DNA of 64,000 nucleotides from Alistipes sp. GTDB taxonomy: Bacteria > Bacteroidota > Bacteroidia > Bacteroidales > Rikenellaceae. The DNA lies in the NCBI GenBank assembly GCA_017399485.1, contig JAFQCA010000015.1, positions 1 to 64,000 on the forward strand, in the 5' to 3' direction. Position numbers and translations under genes: made by a program. Positions 1 to 7,716 of the stretch are shown piece after piece (positions within the stretch are counted from its first letter, which is position 1; each line of letters begins with the position of its first letter). The notes beneath the pieces were generated by a model. The model was not told the origin of the DNA. It saw only the letters and a program-made list of their open reading frames with translations, and ran no database searches.

Positions 1-1
1 A

Positions 2-730
2 AGGACGGGCGTTTACAAGGTCAAAGCGGAAACGCCCCGCTTTCCCCTCAAACGACATATCCGTTGCGCCGAAGATGGTCTGCCACTCACGGCATATACC
101 GTCAAGCGCAAGAACATCGATTACTACAAATGCAACCGAACTGGCTGCAAGAACAATGTATCGGCAAAGAAACTGCACCGCCTGTATGCCGAGCTGTTGG
201 ATAGCTACACAATACCACCTATGCTGTTGGAGTGGTTCAGCGATGTGGTGTCAGGCATCATTTTCGAGGAGGATAGCGAGCATAAGGAGCAGTTGTCGCT
301 TTTGAAGAAGCAGAAGAGCGAGTTGGAGAACAAGTTGAAGAAGTGCAAAGTCAGTCGTGGAATGGGTGATATTGACGAAGATATTTACACGACCACCGTG
401 GAGGTTATCCAAGAGAAACTCGCAAAAATTGAGGTAGAAATGGCAAAGGTCAAAAGAAATTTATCGAACCTCACCTCAACGGTCGATGAAGTGGTTGCAA
501 CCTGCTGTAAATTAGGCGGTTTGTGGAGTAATGCGGAGTTGGAATTATGCCAGGAAATCCAAAATTTGTTGTTTCCGAGCGGAATTTTTTGGGACAAGGA
601 AAATGAGAATTATCGAACCATTGACTGCAATCAGGCACTCTCTATAATCCAAAGAATATCAAGCGGTTATAAAAATAAAAATGAGGAGAAATCCGAAAAT
701 TTCTCCTCAAATTTTAAGTTGTGCGGATAA
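2..730 (+). CDS. Large serine recombinase, C-terminal part (start lies left of the window)
   Basis: The reading frame is open from the first bases and 242 residues are visible; the catalytic N-terminal domain is outside the window. Near residues 20-60 is a recombinase zinc-ribbon-like segment: a Cys in RCAEDG and a second pair in YKCNRTGCKN. The first knuckle is degenerate (C-x2-D instead of C-x2-C). It is followed by a charged coiled coil (about residues 80-150), the usual arrangement of large serine integrases. The stop codon lies inside the 3' end of the tRNA-Leu gene on the other strand, so the last residues are encoded by tRNA and terminator DNA. This suggests that the gene sits at the end of an element integrated at the tRNA, with the rest of the element to the left. 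Family assignment is fairly sure; integrase activity is inferred. Confidence 0.82.
   Translation, partial: RTGVYKVKAETPRFPLKRHIRCAEDGLPLTAYTVKRKNIDYYKCNRTGCKNNVSAKKLHRLYAELLDSYTIPPMLLEWFSDVVSGIIFEEDSEHKEQLSLLKKQKSELENKLKKCKVSRGMGDIDEDIYTTTVEVIQEKLAKIEVEMAKVKRNLSNLTSTVDEVVATCCKLGGLWSNAELELCQEIQNLLFPSGIFWDKENENYRTIDCNQALSIIQRISSGYKNKNEEKSENFSSNFKLCG
671..708 (-). terminator. Intrinsic terminator of tRNA-Leu, inside the recombinase coding end
   Basis: There is a perfect 10-bp inverted repeat (683-692 with 699-708) around a 6-nt loop. On the minus strand it is followed by a T-rich run (complement of 671-682), 14 nt past the tRNA 3' end. It fits Rho-independent termination of the tRNA and also encodes the penultimate residues of the recombinase on the plus strand. 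Confidence 0.75.
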
Positions 731-803
731 AGGGACTCGAACCCCCACGCCTCTCGGCATCAGATCCTAAGTCTGACGTGGCTACCAATTACACCATATC
801 CGC
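722..803 (-). tRNA. tRNA-Leu (anticodon UAG)
   Basis: The reverse complement folds as a class II tRNA of 82 nt. The acceptor stem GCGGATA pairs with its 3' partner plus discriminator A. The anticodon stem TCAGA/TCTGA holds loop CTTAGGA with anticodon TAG, followed by a long variable arm (TGCCGAGAGGCGT region) and a T arm with GGTTCGAGTCC. CCA is not encoded. A TACCTTTG -7 box lies 46 nt upstream at 849-856. The 3' end is the junction with the recombinase gene. Confidence 0.95.
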
Positions 804-848
804 ATTGAACTTTTGTGCAACAAGGTACTTATACCCTCTTTTGCTCTG

Positions 849-856
849 CAAAGGTA
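849..856 (-). promoter_or_regulatory. -7 box of the tRNA-Leu promoter
   Basis: The minus strand reads TACCTTTG, matching the Bacteroidota TAnnTTTG box, 46 nt before the tRNA 5' end. The nearest TTG for a -33 element (881-883) is 24 bp away, longer than usual, so only the -7 box is firm. Confidence 0.5.
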
Positions 857-918
857 ATAAAAATATGTCTATTACGATGCCAAAATCGATTTTTTTTAGG
901 AAAATCGTATTTTTTCGT

Positions 919-926
919 TATTTTTG
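919..926 (+). promoter_or_regulatory. -7 box upstream of the FAD dehydrogenase
   Basis: TATTTTTG matches TAnnTTTG and lies 22 nt before the chosen ATG at 949. This supports that start over the longer open frame, which would run back through the tRNA. No clear TTG is found at -33. Confidence 0.45.
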
Positions 927-948
927 TAGGATAAAGAGCGCTTTTATT

Positions 949-2505
949 ATGCCAAAAACCATTACCCTGCAACTTCCTCCCAAGCAATCTGCCGATGCCG
1001 AGATATATACAGCGTTGGCGGCACGACAATTGGGTATACGTCGCAGTGATGTTGCGATGGTCAGGGTGGTGAAGCGTTCGATTGATGCACGTCGTAGCCC
1101 GATAAAGGTGAATCTCACTATCGAGGTATTCATCGATAATGAGCCCCAGCCTGCCCCATTGCATTTTGATTATCCCGATGTGAGTCAGGCTACCGAGGTC
1201 GTTGTCGTGGGTTCGGGCCCTGCGGGATTGTTTGCGGCCTTGCGATTGATAGAGTTAGGGCTTAAGCCCATACTTTTGGAGCGTGGTAAGCACATTCTGC
1301 CTCGTAAGCAGGATATTGCACTTATTAATCGCAATTTGGATATTGACCCCGACTCGAACTACGCTTTTGGTGCAGGTGGTGCAGGAACATTCTCCGACGG
1401 TAAACTCTTTACGCGCAGCAAGAAGCGCGGAGACTACAATAAGGCTCTTCAGACTCTGGTGTTTCACGGGGCTACGCCTGAGATACTCTACGAAGCACAT
1501 CCTCATATCGGAACCGATAAATTACCTCGTATAATCAGCAATATATGTAATACGATAACTACCGCAGGTGGTCAGATATATTTCTCAAGCAAGGTTACGG
1601 GTTTCAAAATCGAGCACGAGCAGTTAAAGGGAGTATGGGTTGGCGACCATCTTATTGAGGGCGCAGCCGTTGTATTGGCTACGGGACATTCGGCAAAAGA
1701 TATATACCACACGTTGCATCGTGACGGAGTTAGGTTGGAAGCCAAGGCCTTTGCTATGGGAGTACGTATCGAGCATCCCCAGCGATTGGTGGATAGTATA
1801 CAATATCGTATGCCCCAGCGAGGTGAGTATCTTCCTGCTGCATCTTATTCGTTGGTAAATCAGATTGATGGGCGAGGGGTATATTCGTTCTGTATGTGTC
1901 CCGGTGGATTTATTGTGCCTGCGATGACCGATGCTTCGCAGTCGGTGGTAAATGGAATGTCACCAAGCGGGCGTAATTCGCGTTGGGCCAATTCGGGCCT
2001 TGTCACCGAGGTTAGGGTTGAGGACTTTGCGCATCTTGAGGCGGAGTACGGTCCTTTGGCGGGTTTGGCCTTCCAGCAGCAGTTGGAGCAGGCGGCGCGC
2101 CAGAACGGTGGTGATAGGCAGATTGCCCCTGCGCAGAGAGTGTCGGATTTTGTGGCGGGCCGAGCATCGTCGTCGTTGCCTGCGACATCATACATACCGG
2201 GTGTGACACCTTCAAGGTTGGATAAGTGGATGCCGTCATTTATGGCTTCGGCTCTGCGTAAGGGTATTGCGTCTTTTGATAGGAAGATGCACGGCTATCT
2301 AACGTCGGATGCGATAGTTGTGGGTGTAGAGTCGCGTACATCAACCCCTGTGCGTATCCCGCGCGACAATACGACATTGATGCATCCCGAGATTCAAGGC
2401 CTTTTCCCTGCGGGAGAGGGTGCTGGATATGCAGGAGGAATAGTATCCGCAGCATTGGACGGCGAGCGTGTAGCCGATGCTGTCGCTCAATATGTTAAAA
2501 TGTAG
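949..2505 (+). CDS. FAD-dependent dehydrogenase (COG2509-like)
   Basis: A 518-residue soluble flavoprotein. A dinucleotide-binding Rossmann motif (VVGSGPAGLFAALR) is near residue 87 and ends in an acidic residue (LLERG), as expected for FAD binding. Further on are a glycine-rich FGAGGAGTFSDGKLFTR stretch and a C-terminal FPAGEGAGYAGGI motif that usually closes the FAD site. The about 85-residue N-terminal domain before the Rossmann fold is typical of this uncharacterised dehydrogenase family. The ATG at 949 was chosen because the frame upstream overlaps tRNA-Leu and a -7 box lies just ahead. The next gene begins 8 bp after the stop, so an operon with the glycosyltransferases is likely. The substrate is unknown. 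Confidence 0.85.
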   Translation: MPKTITLQLPPKQSADAEIYTALAARQLGIRRSDVAMVRVVKRSIDARRSPIKVNLTIEVFIDNEPQPAPLHFDYPDVSQATEVVVVGSGPAGLFAALRLIELGLKPILLERGKHILPRKQDIALINRNLDIDPDSNYAFGAGGAGTFSDGKLFTRSKKRGDYNKALQTLVFHGATPEILYEAHPHIGTDKLPRIISNICNTITTAGGQIYFSSKVTGFKIEHEQLKGVWVGDHLIEGAAVVLATGHSAKDIYHTLHRDGVRLEAKAFAMGVRIEHPQRLVDSIQYRMPQRGEYLPAASYSLVNQIDGRGVYSFCMCPGGFIVPAMTDASQSVVNGMSPSGRNSRWANSGLVTEVRVEDFAHLEAEYGPLAGLAFQQQLEQAARQNGGDRQIAPAQRVSDFVAGRASSSLPATSYIPGVTPSRLDKWMPSFMASALRKGIASFDRKMHGYLTSDAIVVGVESRTSTPVRIPRDNTTLMHPEIQGLFPAGEGAGYAGGIVSAALDGERVADAVAQYVKM

Positions 2506-2513
2506 TATAGAAT

Positions 2514-3260
2514 ATGGAGTTATTCGGAGATACCAAGGATTATATTCGTTCGCGATATTTTTATTTGCGCGAGCGATTGAGCCCCTCAAAAATCTCGTCT
2601 GCTCGCGAGATACCTATCATCATAAATAGTTTTAACCGTTTGACCACGCTTAAGCGTTTGATTTCATCGCTTGAGCAGCGAGGTTATACAAATATCTATA
2701 TACTTGATAATTGTAGCACCTATCCGCCATTGGTAGAGTGGTTGAAGGAGGTCCCGTACGAGGTTATTCATCTGCCAAACAATTTGGGTTTTAAGGCTCT
2801 CTGGAAACATAAACCTTCACGTAAACGTTTCTGTGGCGATTACTATATATATACCGATGCTGATGTTGAGTTGGATAGTAATTGTCCTGATGATATTGTC
2901 GAGCGAATGTTCTCTCTATTACGTGATAACTATCCTTATGCCTTTAAGATTGGGCCTTCGATACGTATTGACGACCTGCCCGATTGCTATGACCGTAAGC
3001 AGGAGGTTATCGAGTGGGAGAGTCGATTCTTCACCCGACCAGAAGGCAAGGAACTCTTCCGCGCACCTATTGATACAACATTTGCATTATATAGACCTCG
3101 TATAGGTTTGAGCCGCCGTCCTTCGCTGGAGGCATATCGTATGGCTGCGCCATATCAAATCAAGCATTTGCCTTGGTATGAAGATTCTCAGAACCCTACC
3201 GAAGAGGAGCGTTATTACAAAGAACATTGTCGCCACACTACAGCGTGGAGTGGTAAATAA
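2514..3260 (+). CDS. Glycosyltransferase, family 2 / GT-A type
   Basis: A 248-residue protein that starts 8 bp after the FAD dehydrogenase. It has the start of a GT-A fold (REIPIIINSFNRLTTLKRLI, about residues 30-50), a loop YILDNCST, and a DADVE metal/nucleotide-binding motif near residue 118 (DxD type). There is no signal peptide or membrane segment, so a cytoplasmic enzyme adding a sugar to an unidentified cell-surface acceptor is likely. It is followed after 12 bp by another glycosyltransferase-like gene. The sugar donor cannot be told from sequence. Confidence 0.8.
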   Translation: MELFGDTKDYIRSRYFYLRERLSPSKISSAREIPIIINSFNRLTTLKRLISSLEQRGYTNIYILDNCSTYPPLVEWLKEVPYEVIHLPNNLGFKALWKHKPSRKRFCGDYYIYTDADVELDSNCPDDIVERMFSLLRDNYPYAFKIGPSIRIDDLPDCYDRKQEVIEWESRFFTRPEGKELFRAPIDTTFALYRPRIGLSRRPSLEAYRMAAPYQIKHLPWYEDSQNPTEEERYYKEHCRHTTAWSGK

Positions 3261-3272
3261 TCCCAATGCCGT

Positions 3273-4046
3273 ATGACCTGTAAAGTTTTAGTCCCTATAT
3301 ATCGCATCCCGACTCCTGATGAGATGTGTGCCTTGCGTAATAATTGCAGTGTATTGTCTTCGCATAATATAGCCATTGTTGCACCTGAAGGTCTTGACCT
3401 TGAGCCTCTTGAACGTGAGATGTCGGCATTGGAGATTATCCGTGTTGGCGATTGTTGGCTTGGTACTCGTAATGGCATTGCTGGGTATAATAGGATGATG
3501 ATGAGCGCTGAGTTTTATGCAATGTTTGAGGAGTGGGACTATATTCTTATATGTCATACCGATGCGTGGATTTTCCGTGATGAATTGGCTGAATGGTGCG
3601 CTAAAGGTTATGATTGTGTAGCCGCGCCGTGGGTTAGACGTAGAGTCTATAACCTGCCAATCATCAAGCAGTATATGGCTATCCGTGCGTGGATGCGTCA
3701 TCGTAAGGGGCTAAAATGCCGTGCAGACCTCTATGGACGCATAGGTAATGGTGGATTGTCGTTGCGCAGAGTGAAATCGTTCAAGGAGGGTTGTCTTCGT
3801 TATGCCGAAACCATTGAAAAATATCTTAAGGGAGGGTCGCATTTCTATAACGAAGATGTGTTTTGGGCAACCATCCCTCAAGATTTTCGTTATCCAGATT
3901 GGCAAGAGGCGCTGGGATTTGCATTTGATACCAATCCAGCATATTGCTACAGTCTAATGCAAGAGCATTTGCCTATGGGTTGTCATAGTTGGACCAAGCC
4001 CAAGATGTGGCGTTTCTGGAGGAATTTTATTGGCAATAAGGAGTAG
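3273..4046 (+). CDS. DUF5672 family protein (glycosyltransferase-like)
   Basis: A 257-residue protein matching the DUF5672 pattern: an N-terminal VLVPIY strand, central ILICHTDAWIFRDEL with an acidic HTD/DxW motif (about residues 90-105), GNGGLSLRR (about 155) and FYNEDVFW (about 190). These resemble GT-A donor and acceptor motifs (the glycine-rich GNGG and the ED pair), so a transferase role in surface glycan synthesis is reasonable inference. It lies 12 bp after the family 2 glycosyltransferase and is the last gene of the operon. No obvious T-run terminator follows. Confidence 0.75.
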   Translation: MTCKVLVPIYRIPTPDEMCALRNNCSVLSSHNIAIVAPEGLDLEPLEREMSALEIIRVGDCWLGTRNGIAGYNRMMMSAEFYAMFEEWDYILICHTDAWIFRDELAEWCAKGYDCVAAPWVRRRVYNLPIIKQYMAIRAWMRHRKGLKCRADLYGRIGNGGLSLRRVKSFKEGCLRYAETIEKYLKGGSHFYNEDVFWATIPQDFRYPDWQEALGFAFDTNPAYCYSLMQEHLPMGCHSWTKPKMWRFWRNFIGNKE

Positions 4047-4169
4047 TTTTCTAACATTATACACCATTCTAACAGCATCGATTTTATAGGTTTTTTGACT
4101 CAGAAGAGGCCTTTAAGTCCTCAAATCCTATTGTCGTCGGGTAGATTTAACAATTTCTTAACATTGTGG

Positions 4170-4192
4170 ATATTGTTGATTATCAGCAATAT
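4170..4192. promoter_or_regulatory. 23-bp dyad in the gene-free region
   Basis: Two 11-bp arms, ATATTGTTGAT and ATCAGCAATAT, flank a single T; one pair is a T/G mismatch. There is no T-run, so it is not a terminator. It lies about 67 bp upstream of the -33 element of the promoter at 4259-4289 and could be an operator for that promoter (inference). Confidence 0.35.
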
Positions 4193-4258
4193 ACGAGGTG
4201 TGTTCGTGATAGTTATTAATTTTATTAAATAAATTATTCATTTTTCTTAATAAATAAC

Positions 4259-4289
4259 TTGCACGATATTGTTTTTTGCCTTATCTTTG
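4259..4289 (+). promoter_or_regulatory. Consensus promoter of the candidate small RNA
   Basis: TTG (4259-4261) and TATCTTTG (4282-4289) are spaced by 20 bp, an ideal Bacteroidota sigma-ABfr promoter. The predicted start is near 4296. The only gene downstream is convergent, so the promoter must drive a non-coding or very short transcript. Confidence 0.7.
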
Positions 4290-4295
4290 CAGTGA

Positions 4296-4449
4296 AGTTT
4301 TAAGGTTCATTTAGGTTAGTAGTTTTAGGTTGGTAGAGGATATCGGAAGGTTGTAACCACAATGATGCGTTTCTGTGGCGCACAAGGTTACTAAGACGAT
4401 GGGCGGTGCTCGCTTGACGTCGAATACCTCCGAGACCTCGATTTTTTTT
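4296..4449 (+). ncRNA. Candidate structured small RNA
   Basis: The transcript from the consensus promoter would run about 150 nt to an eight-T run (4442-4449). Its ends pair: GAGG 4336-4339 with CCTC 4436-4439, then CGGA 4344-4347 with TCCG 4429-4432, and GG 4349-4350 with CC 4427-4428. An inner stem GTAACC 4353-4358 pairs with GGTTAC 4386-4391, and within it CACA 4358-4361 can stack with TGTG 4374-4377. No plausible ORF lies in it on the plus strand. It lacks the tell-tale sequences of tmRNA, RNase P RNA and the SRP RNA apical loop; 6S RNA cannot be excluded. The boundaries are approximate. Confidence 0.5.
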
Positions 4450-4543
4450 GCCCAAAATTCACCCACAGGTCACCTGCAATTTACCCACAATTCATTATGC
4501 TATATGCTTTTTGTGGCAAATATATTCAGGGTGCGCTGTATCT

Positions 4544-5389
4544 CTACTGCAATATTCGGCCCTCAATATTTATTTTCATTGTCTCCTGACCGCCCTCGCC
4601 AGTAAGTATCACCTGATAATACGCTCCATTGGGATTCTCAACATATTCGGCTTGTGTAATCTCCCACGCGGCATATTGGCTTGCTGCGATGGTCTCAATA
4701 ACTATTTCGGGTAACTCGGCTACGGTGATTCGGCTTTCGGTCATTAGCCACGCCTCTTTGCCGTCGAAATATATCTCGCGGAGTGTTGTCCCATCCATAA
4801 TATCCACCTCTGTAATACCTGTCGAAGAGGCTATGTCGATAATAACTGCCGCAGGGTAGTTCTCCGTAAGATAGGTTGTTATGCTTTCGCCCAATATTAT
4901 CGGTTTGTAGTTCGGCTCGGCACCGTTTATGATTGAGCGTATTAATATGCCGTCTGAAGTATAGTATAAATCGACCTCATTATCATTGTTCGGCCCATCT
5001 GATTCGGCCTCCAATACATATACTACCTCGCTGTTGTATCGCTCGACCATATCGACCTCGTCGATGTACCATTGAGAGTACTCGCTTGTTGAGAATGCGT
5101 TCTGTACAGCAGCGGGAAGTGTAGTGTAGGGTATGTTGCTCACGCCAAGATACCACACTCCATCGTTGCTGAACCAAGCCTCGCACTCTACCATAATTTC
5201 ATCCTCAGCCCTGTCGAATTCGGCAACCCAATAGCCCCACGCGCGGCCCCACGTGATGTTTTGAGCCGATGGATACTGTGTCAGGAGCGATTCTACAACT
5301 GTCTGATTCGAAGGAAAGATGTTGTCATCATCATCGTTGCAAGCCATAAATGTTACAGCCGCCAAACATAAGAATAGATACTTTTTCAT
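4544..5389 (-). CDS. PepSY-like (DUF2874) lipoprotein with tandem domains
   Basis: A 281-residue lipoprotein: a short signal ending in FMAC, then NDDDD, the acidic tract that in Bacteroidota marks export to the cell surface. The body carries repeated modules of the kind LLTQYPSAQNITWGRAWGYWVAEF, ending in stretches such as WYLGVSNIPYTTLP and WLMTESRITVAELP. This is the pattern of the PepSY-like putative beta-lactamase-inhibitor-like family; at least two and probably three tandem copies are present. The family's function is unknown and no enzyme motif is seen. It is convergent with the small-RNA region and is probably a single-gene unit. Confidence 0.75.
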   Translation of the reverse strand: MKKYLFLCLAAVTFMACNDDDDNIFPSNQTVVESLLTQYPSAQNITWGRAWGYWVAEFDRAEDEIMVECEAWFSNDGVWYLGVSNIPYTTLPAAVQNAFSTSEYSQWYIDEVDMVERYNSEVVYVLEAESDGPNNDNEVDLYYTSDGILIRSIINGAEPNYKPIILGESITTYLTENYPAAVIIDIASSTGITEVDIMDGTTLREIYFDGKEAWLMTESRITVAELPEIVIETIAASQYAAWEITQAEYVENPNGAYYQVILTGEGGQETMKINIEGRILQ

Positions 5390-5484
5390 AATAGAACATT
5401 TTTTTATTAGTATTCATCTGTTTGTTCTGCAAAAACTGTACATTATTTCTCGAAGGCTGTTGGTGGATGGAATTTAATAGGAGT

Positions 5485-5518
5485 AAAAAAGACGCCCGAC
5501 ATAACAATGTCGAGCGTC
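5485..5518 (-). terminator. Terminator of the DUF1080 operon
   Basis: A 12-bp stem (5491-5502 with 5507-5518, one wobble pair) with loop AACA. On the minus strand it is followed by six T (complement of 5485-5490), 29 nt past the DUF1080 stop. The arm contains CCCGACAT, shared with other terminators in the window. Confidence 0.8.
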
Positions 5519-5546
5519 AGTGCTAGATATCTAATCAATCTAAATA

Positions 5547-6320
5547 TTACATCTCGCGAATCCAGATGTTGCGGAAACTGATAGCCTCGCTGGGGTCGCC
5601 GTGCATCTGAAGACGGATAGGACCATCGCCGTGAGGACGTACCTGCGGATGACCGATATACTCGGTAGTACCGCGGATAGTAAAGTGGTTGAGCAATACG
5701 ATGCCGTTGTGGATAACAGTAACCGTAGGTGCTACCTTGTATGTGCCATCCTCATTGAATACGGGTGCGCTGTAAATAATATCGTAAACGTTCCACTCAC
5801 CGGGTTTGCGCATAGCATTTGCCAAAGGAATGACCTGCTTATATACGCTACCTGTCTGGCCATTTGCATAAGTCTCGTTTTTGTAGCAGTCCAAAACCTG
5901 AATCTCATACATTCCCTGCAAGAAGATACCGCTGTTACCGCGAGCCTGGCTTGTACCTGTAATGTTCTCGGGTACACACCACTCGATGTGGAGTTGGAAA
6001 CTGCCAAAGTGCTGCTTGGTCTCGATGTCGCCCTTGCTCTTATCTACGGTCATCACGCCATTCTGCAACTTCCAGTCGGCATCGCCACCTGTCTTGCAAC
6101 TCTTCCACGCCGAGAGGTTTGTGCCGTCGAACAATACGATAGCATCCGATGGTGCAGAGTTTGTCTTGATGTCACCGGGTGTTACCACCTTGGGCTGTGG
6201 AGTCCAAAACTCTGTCATTCCAGGACGCATAGCCTCTGGCTTGGGGTACTCTTTCTTCTCTTGAGCCGATACGCTGACAGCAACTGTGAGTGCCAACGCT
6301 GAAAATATAAGTCTTTTCAT
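5547..6320 (-). CDS. DUF1080 / 3-keto-disaccharide hydrolase family protein
   Basis: A 257-residue exported protein with signal peptide MKRLIFSALALTVAVSVSAQ. The DUF1080 beta-sandwich starts near residue 57 with IVLFDGTNLSAWKS. It continues with GSFQLHIEW, RGNSGIFLQGMYEIQVLD (the substrate-site loop of the family), PGEWNVYDIIY and the final GPIRLQMHGDPSEAISFRNIWIREM. The family resembles concanavalin-like lectin/glucanase folds, and members hydrolyse 3-keto-glycosides. It is the third gene of an operon with an oxidoreductase that could make the 3-keto sugar and a TIM-barrel protein. The gap to the preceding gene is 22 bp. Confidence 0.85.
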   Translation of the reverse strand: MKRLIFSALALTVAVSVSAQEKKEYPKPEAMRPGMTEFWTPQPKVVTPGDIKTNSAPSDAIVLFDGTNLSAWKSCKTGGDADWKLQNGVMTVDKSKGDIETKQHFGSFQLHIEWCVPENITGTSQARGNSGIFLQGMYEIQVLDCYKNETYANGQTGSVYKQVIPLANAMRKPGEWNVYDIIYSAPVFNEDGTYKVAPTVTVIHNGIVLLNHFTIRGTTEYIGHPQVRPHGDGPIRLQMHGDPSEAISFRNIWIREM

Positions 6321-6342
6321 ATCAAATTATGTATTAAGTTAA

Positions 6343-7650
6343 TTACAATTTAGGGAACTCCCAGCCCTTGCGATATGTGGGCTTGATGAGTTTGTTTGCC
6401 TCCTTGTTGTCGAAGCGCTGCTTTTCGTTGTCGTATACCAATGCCGAGCCTACGCGAGCCGAGATGTTACCCAAGTGTGCATATTTGGCGCACATTGCTC
6501 CGTTGTCGATTGTGCAGGCAGTCTGCATATTGCGTGTACGCATACAGTTGTAGAAGTTGGCGTGGTGCAGTGGCAGGTCTTGATAGTCGGGCGTACACTT
6601 TGCTGCCTCGCACTTGCCCTGAAGAGGATATACCTCCCAGCCCTCGCGGTTGGCTACCAATGTGCCGTTTGTGCCGACGAACTCGACACCGTAATTCTTG
6701 CCATAAGGACCCGACTCGATGGTTGTGTTGTTCCACGTCATCACAAAATCATCAAACTCATAGATTACCGACATTGTGTCGAACGTCTCAGCGAAGTTGT
6801 CAGGGTAAGCCCAATTACCACCTGTAGCCATAACTCGCTTGGGCATATCCTTGACATTCATACCCCATAGAGCCATATCCAGCAAGTGTACTCCCCAGTC
6901 GGTCAACAATCCACCTCCGTAGTCCCAGAACATACGCCACGAGCCGTGGTGACGGCTGGCGTTGTATGTACGCTCGGGTGCTGGGCCTAACCACATATCG
7001 AAATCGATGTGTTCGGGAACAGGCGAATCCTTTGCAGGATTGAGAATCGCGGCATAACGGAAGTTAGCCCATACGTTTACTCTTGAGATGTGGCCCAACT
7101 GACCGCTATCGATAAACTTCTTCATCTCAATCCACAACTTGGCGCTACGCTGCTGCTGACCTACCGATACCACTCTGTTATAATGCTTCGCAGCCTTTGC
7201 CATCATATCACACTCGGCGATAGAGTTGGCGATGGGCTTCTGAACGTAAACGTCCTTGCCTGCCGCACACGCATCCACCAACTGCAAACAGTGCCAATGG
7301 TCGGGTGTGCCGATAAGCACAGCGTCGATATCCTGTCGCTCCAGCAATTTGCGGTAGTCGCCATATATTTCAGGCTTCTTGCCTTTGTTTTTGGTTAGTT
7401 CTGCAGCACGGCTATCAAGTATATTCTTGTCGATGTCGCAAAGCGCAACACACTCCACGCCCGGTACATTAATAGCATTGAGCAGGTCGGTCCAACCCAT
7501 ACTGCGGCAGCCTATCAAACCTATATTGATACGGTCATTTGCTCCCATAACACTCGCCTTGGGCGATTTTGCATTTACGAGCGAAGGGCTTACGGCACCC
7601 GCCATTGCGAGCGCACCCATCTTCTTCAAAAAGTCACGTCTTGTAACCAT
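6343..7650 (-). CDS. Gfo/Idh/MocA family oxidoreductase, Tat-exported
   Basis: A 435-residue protein with a twin-arginine signal (TRRDFLKKMGALAMAGAV), so it is probably exported folded with its cofactor. The mature part has NAD(P)-binding INIGLIGCRSMG (about residue 41), the substrate-side EKP-like motif VYVQKPIANSIAECD (about residue 133), and a C-terminal domain with DWGVHLLDMALW holding the conserved His. The family oxidises or reduces sugars; with its neighbours a glycoside-3-dehydrogenase role is the best inference. Exported family members often keep NAD bound tightly. It is the middle gene of the operon. Confidence 0.85.
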   Translation of the reverse strand: MVTRRDFLKKMGALAMAGAVSPSLVNAKSPKASVMGANDRINIGLIGCRSMGWTDLLNAINVPGVECVALCDIDKNILDSRAAELTKNKGKKPEIYGDYRKLLERQDIDAVLIGTPDHWHCLQLVDACAAGKDVYVQKPIANSIAECDMMAKAAKHYNRVVSVGQQQRSAKLWIEMKKFIDSGQLGHISRVNVWANFRYAAILNPAKDSPVPEHIDFDMWLGPAPERTYNASRHHGSWRMFWDYGGGLLTDWGVHLLDMALWGMNVKDMPKRVMATGGNWAYPDNFAETFDTMSVIYEFDDFVMTWNNTTIESGPYGKNYGVEFVGTNGTLVANREGWEVYPLQGKCEAAKCTPDYQDLPLHHANFYNCMRTRNMQTACTIDNGAMCAKYAHLGNISARVGSALVYDNEKQRFDNKEANKLIKPTYRKGWEFPKL

Positions 7651-7716
7651 AATTTTATGAAGTTTTTAGTTGTAGTTCTATTCGTCTGTTTTATGTTGGT
7701 CTTCTGCTTTGGCAGC

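Noticed and set aside
721..948. Coding extension of the FAD dehydrogenase through tRNA-Leu
   Set aside because: It overlaps the tRNA and its promoter and has no similarity to the family N-terminus; the ATG at 949 has a -7 box just upstream.
4296..4449. tmRNA, RNase P RNA or SRP RNA
   Set aside because: No tag ORF with tRNA-like ends, no conserved RNase P core and no GGAAGCA-type SRP apical loop; 6S RNA remains possible.
5601..6302. 233-codon open frame antisense to the DUF1080 gene
   Set aside because: Shadow of a conserved secreted protein; composition typical of antisense frames.
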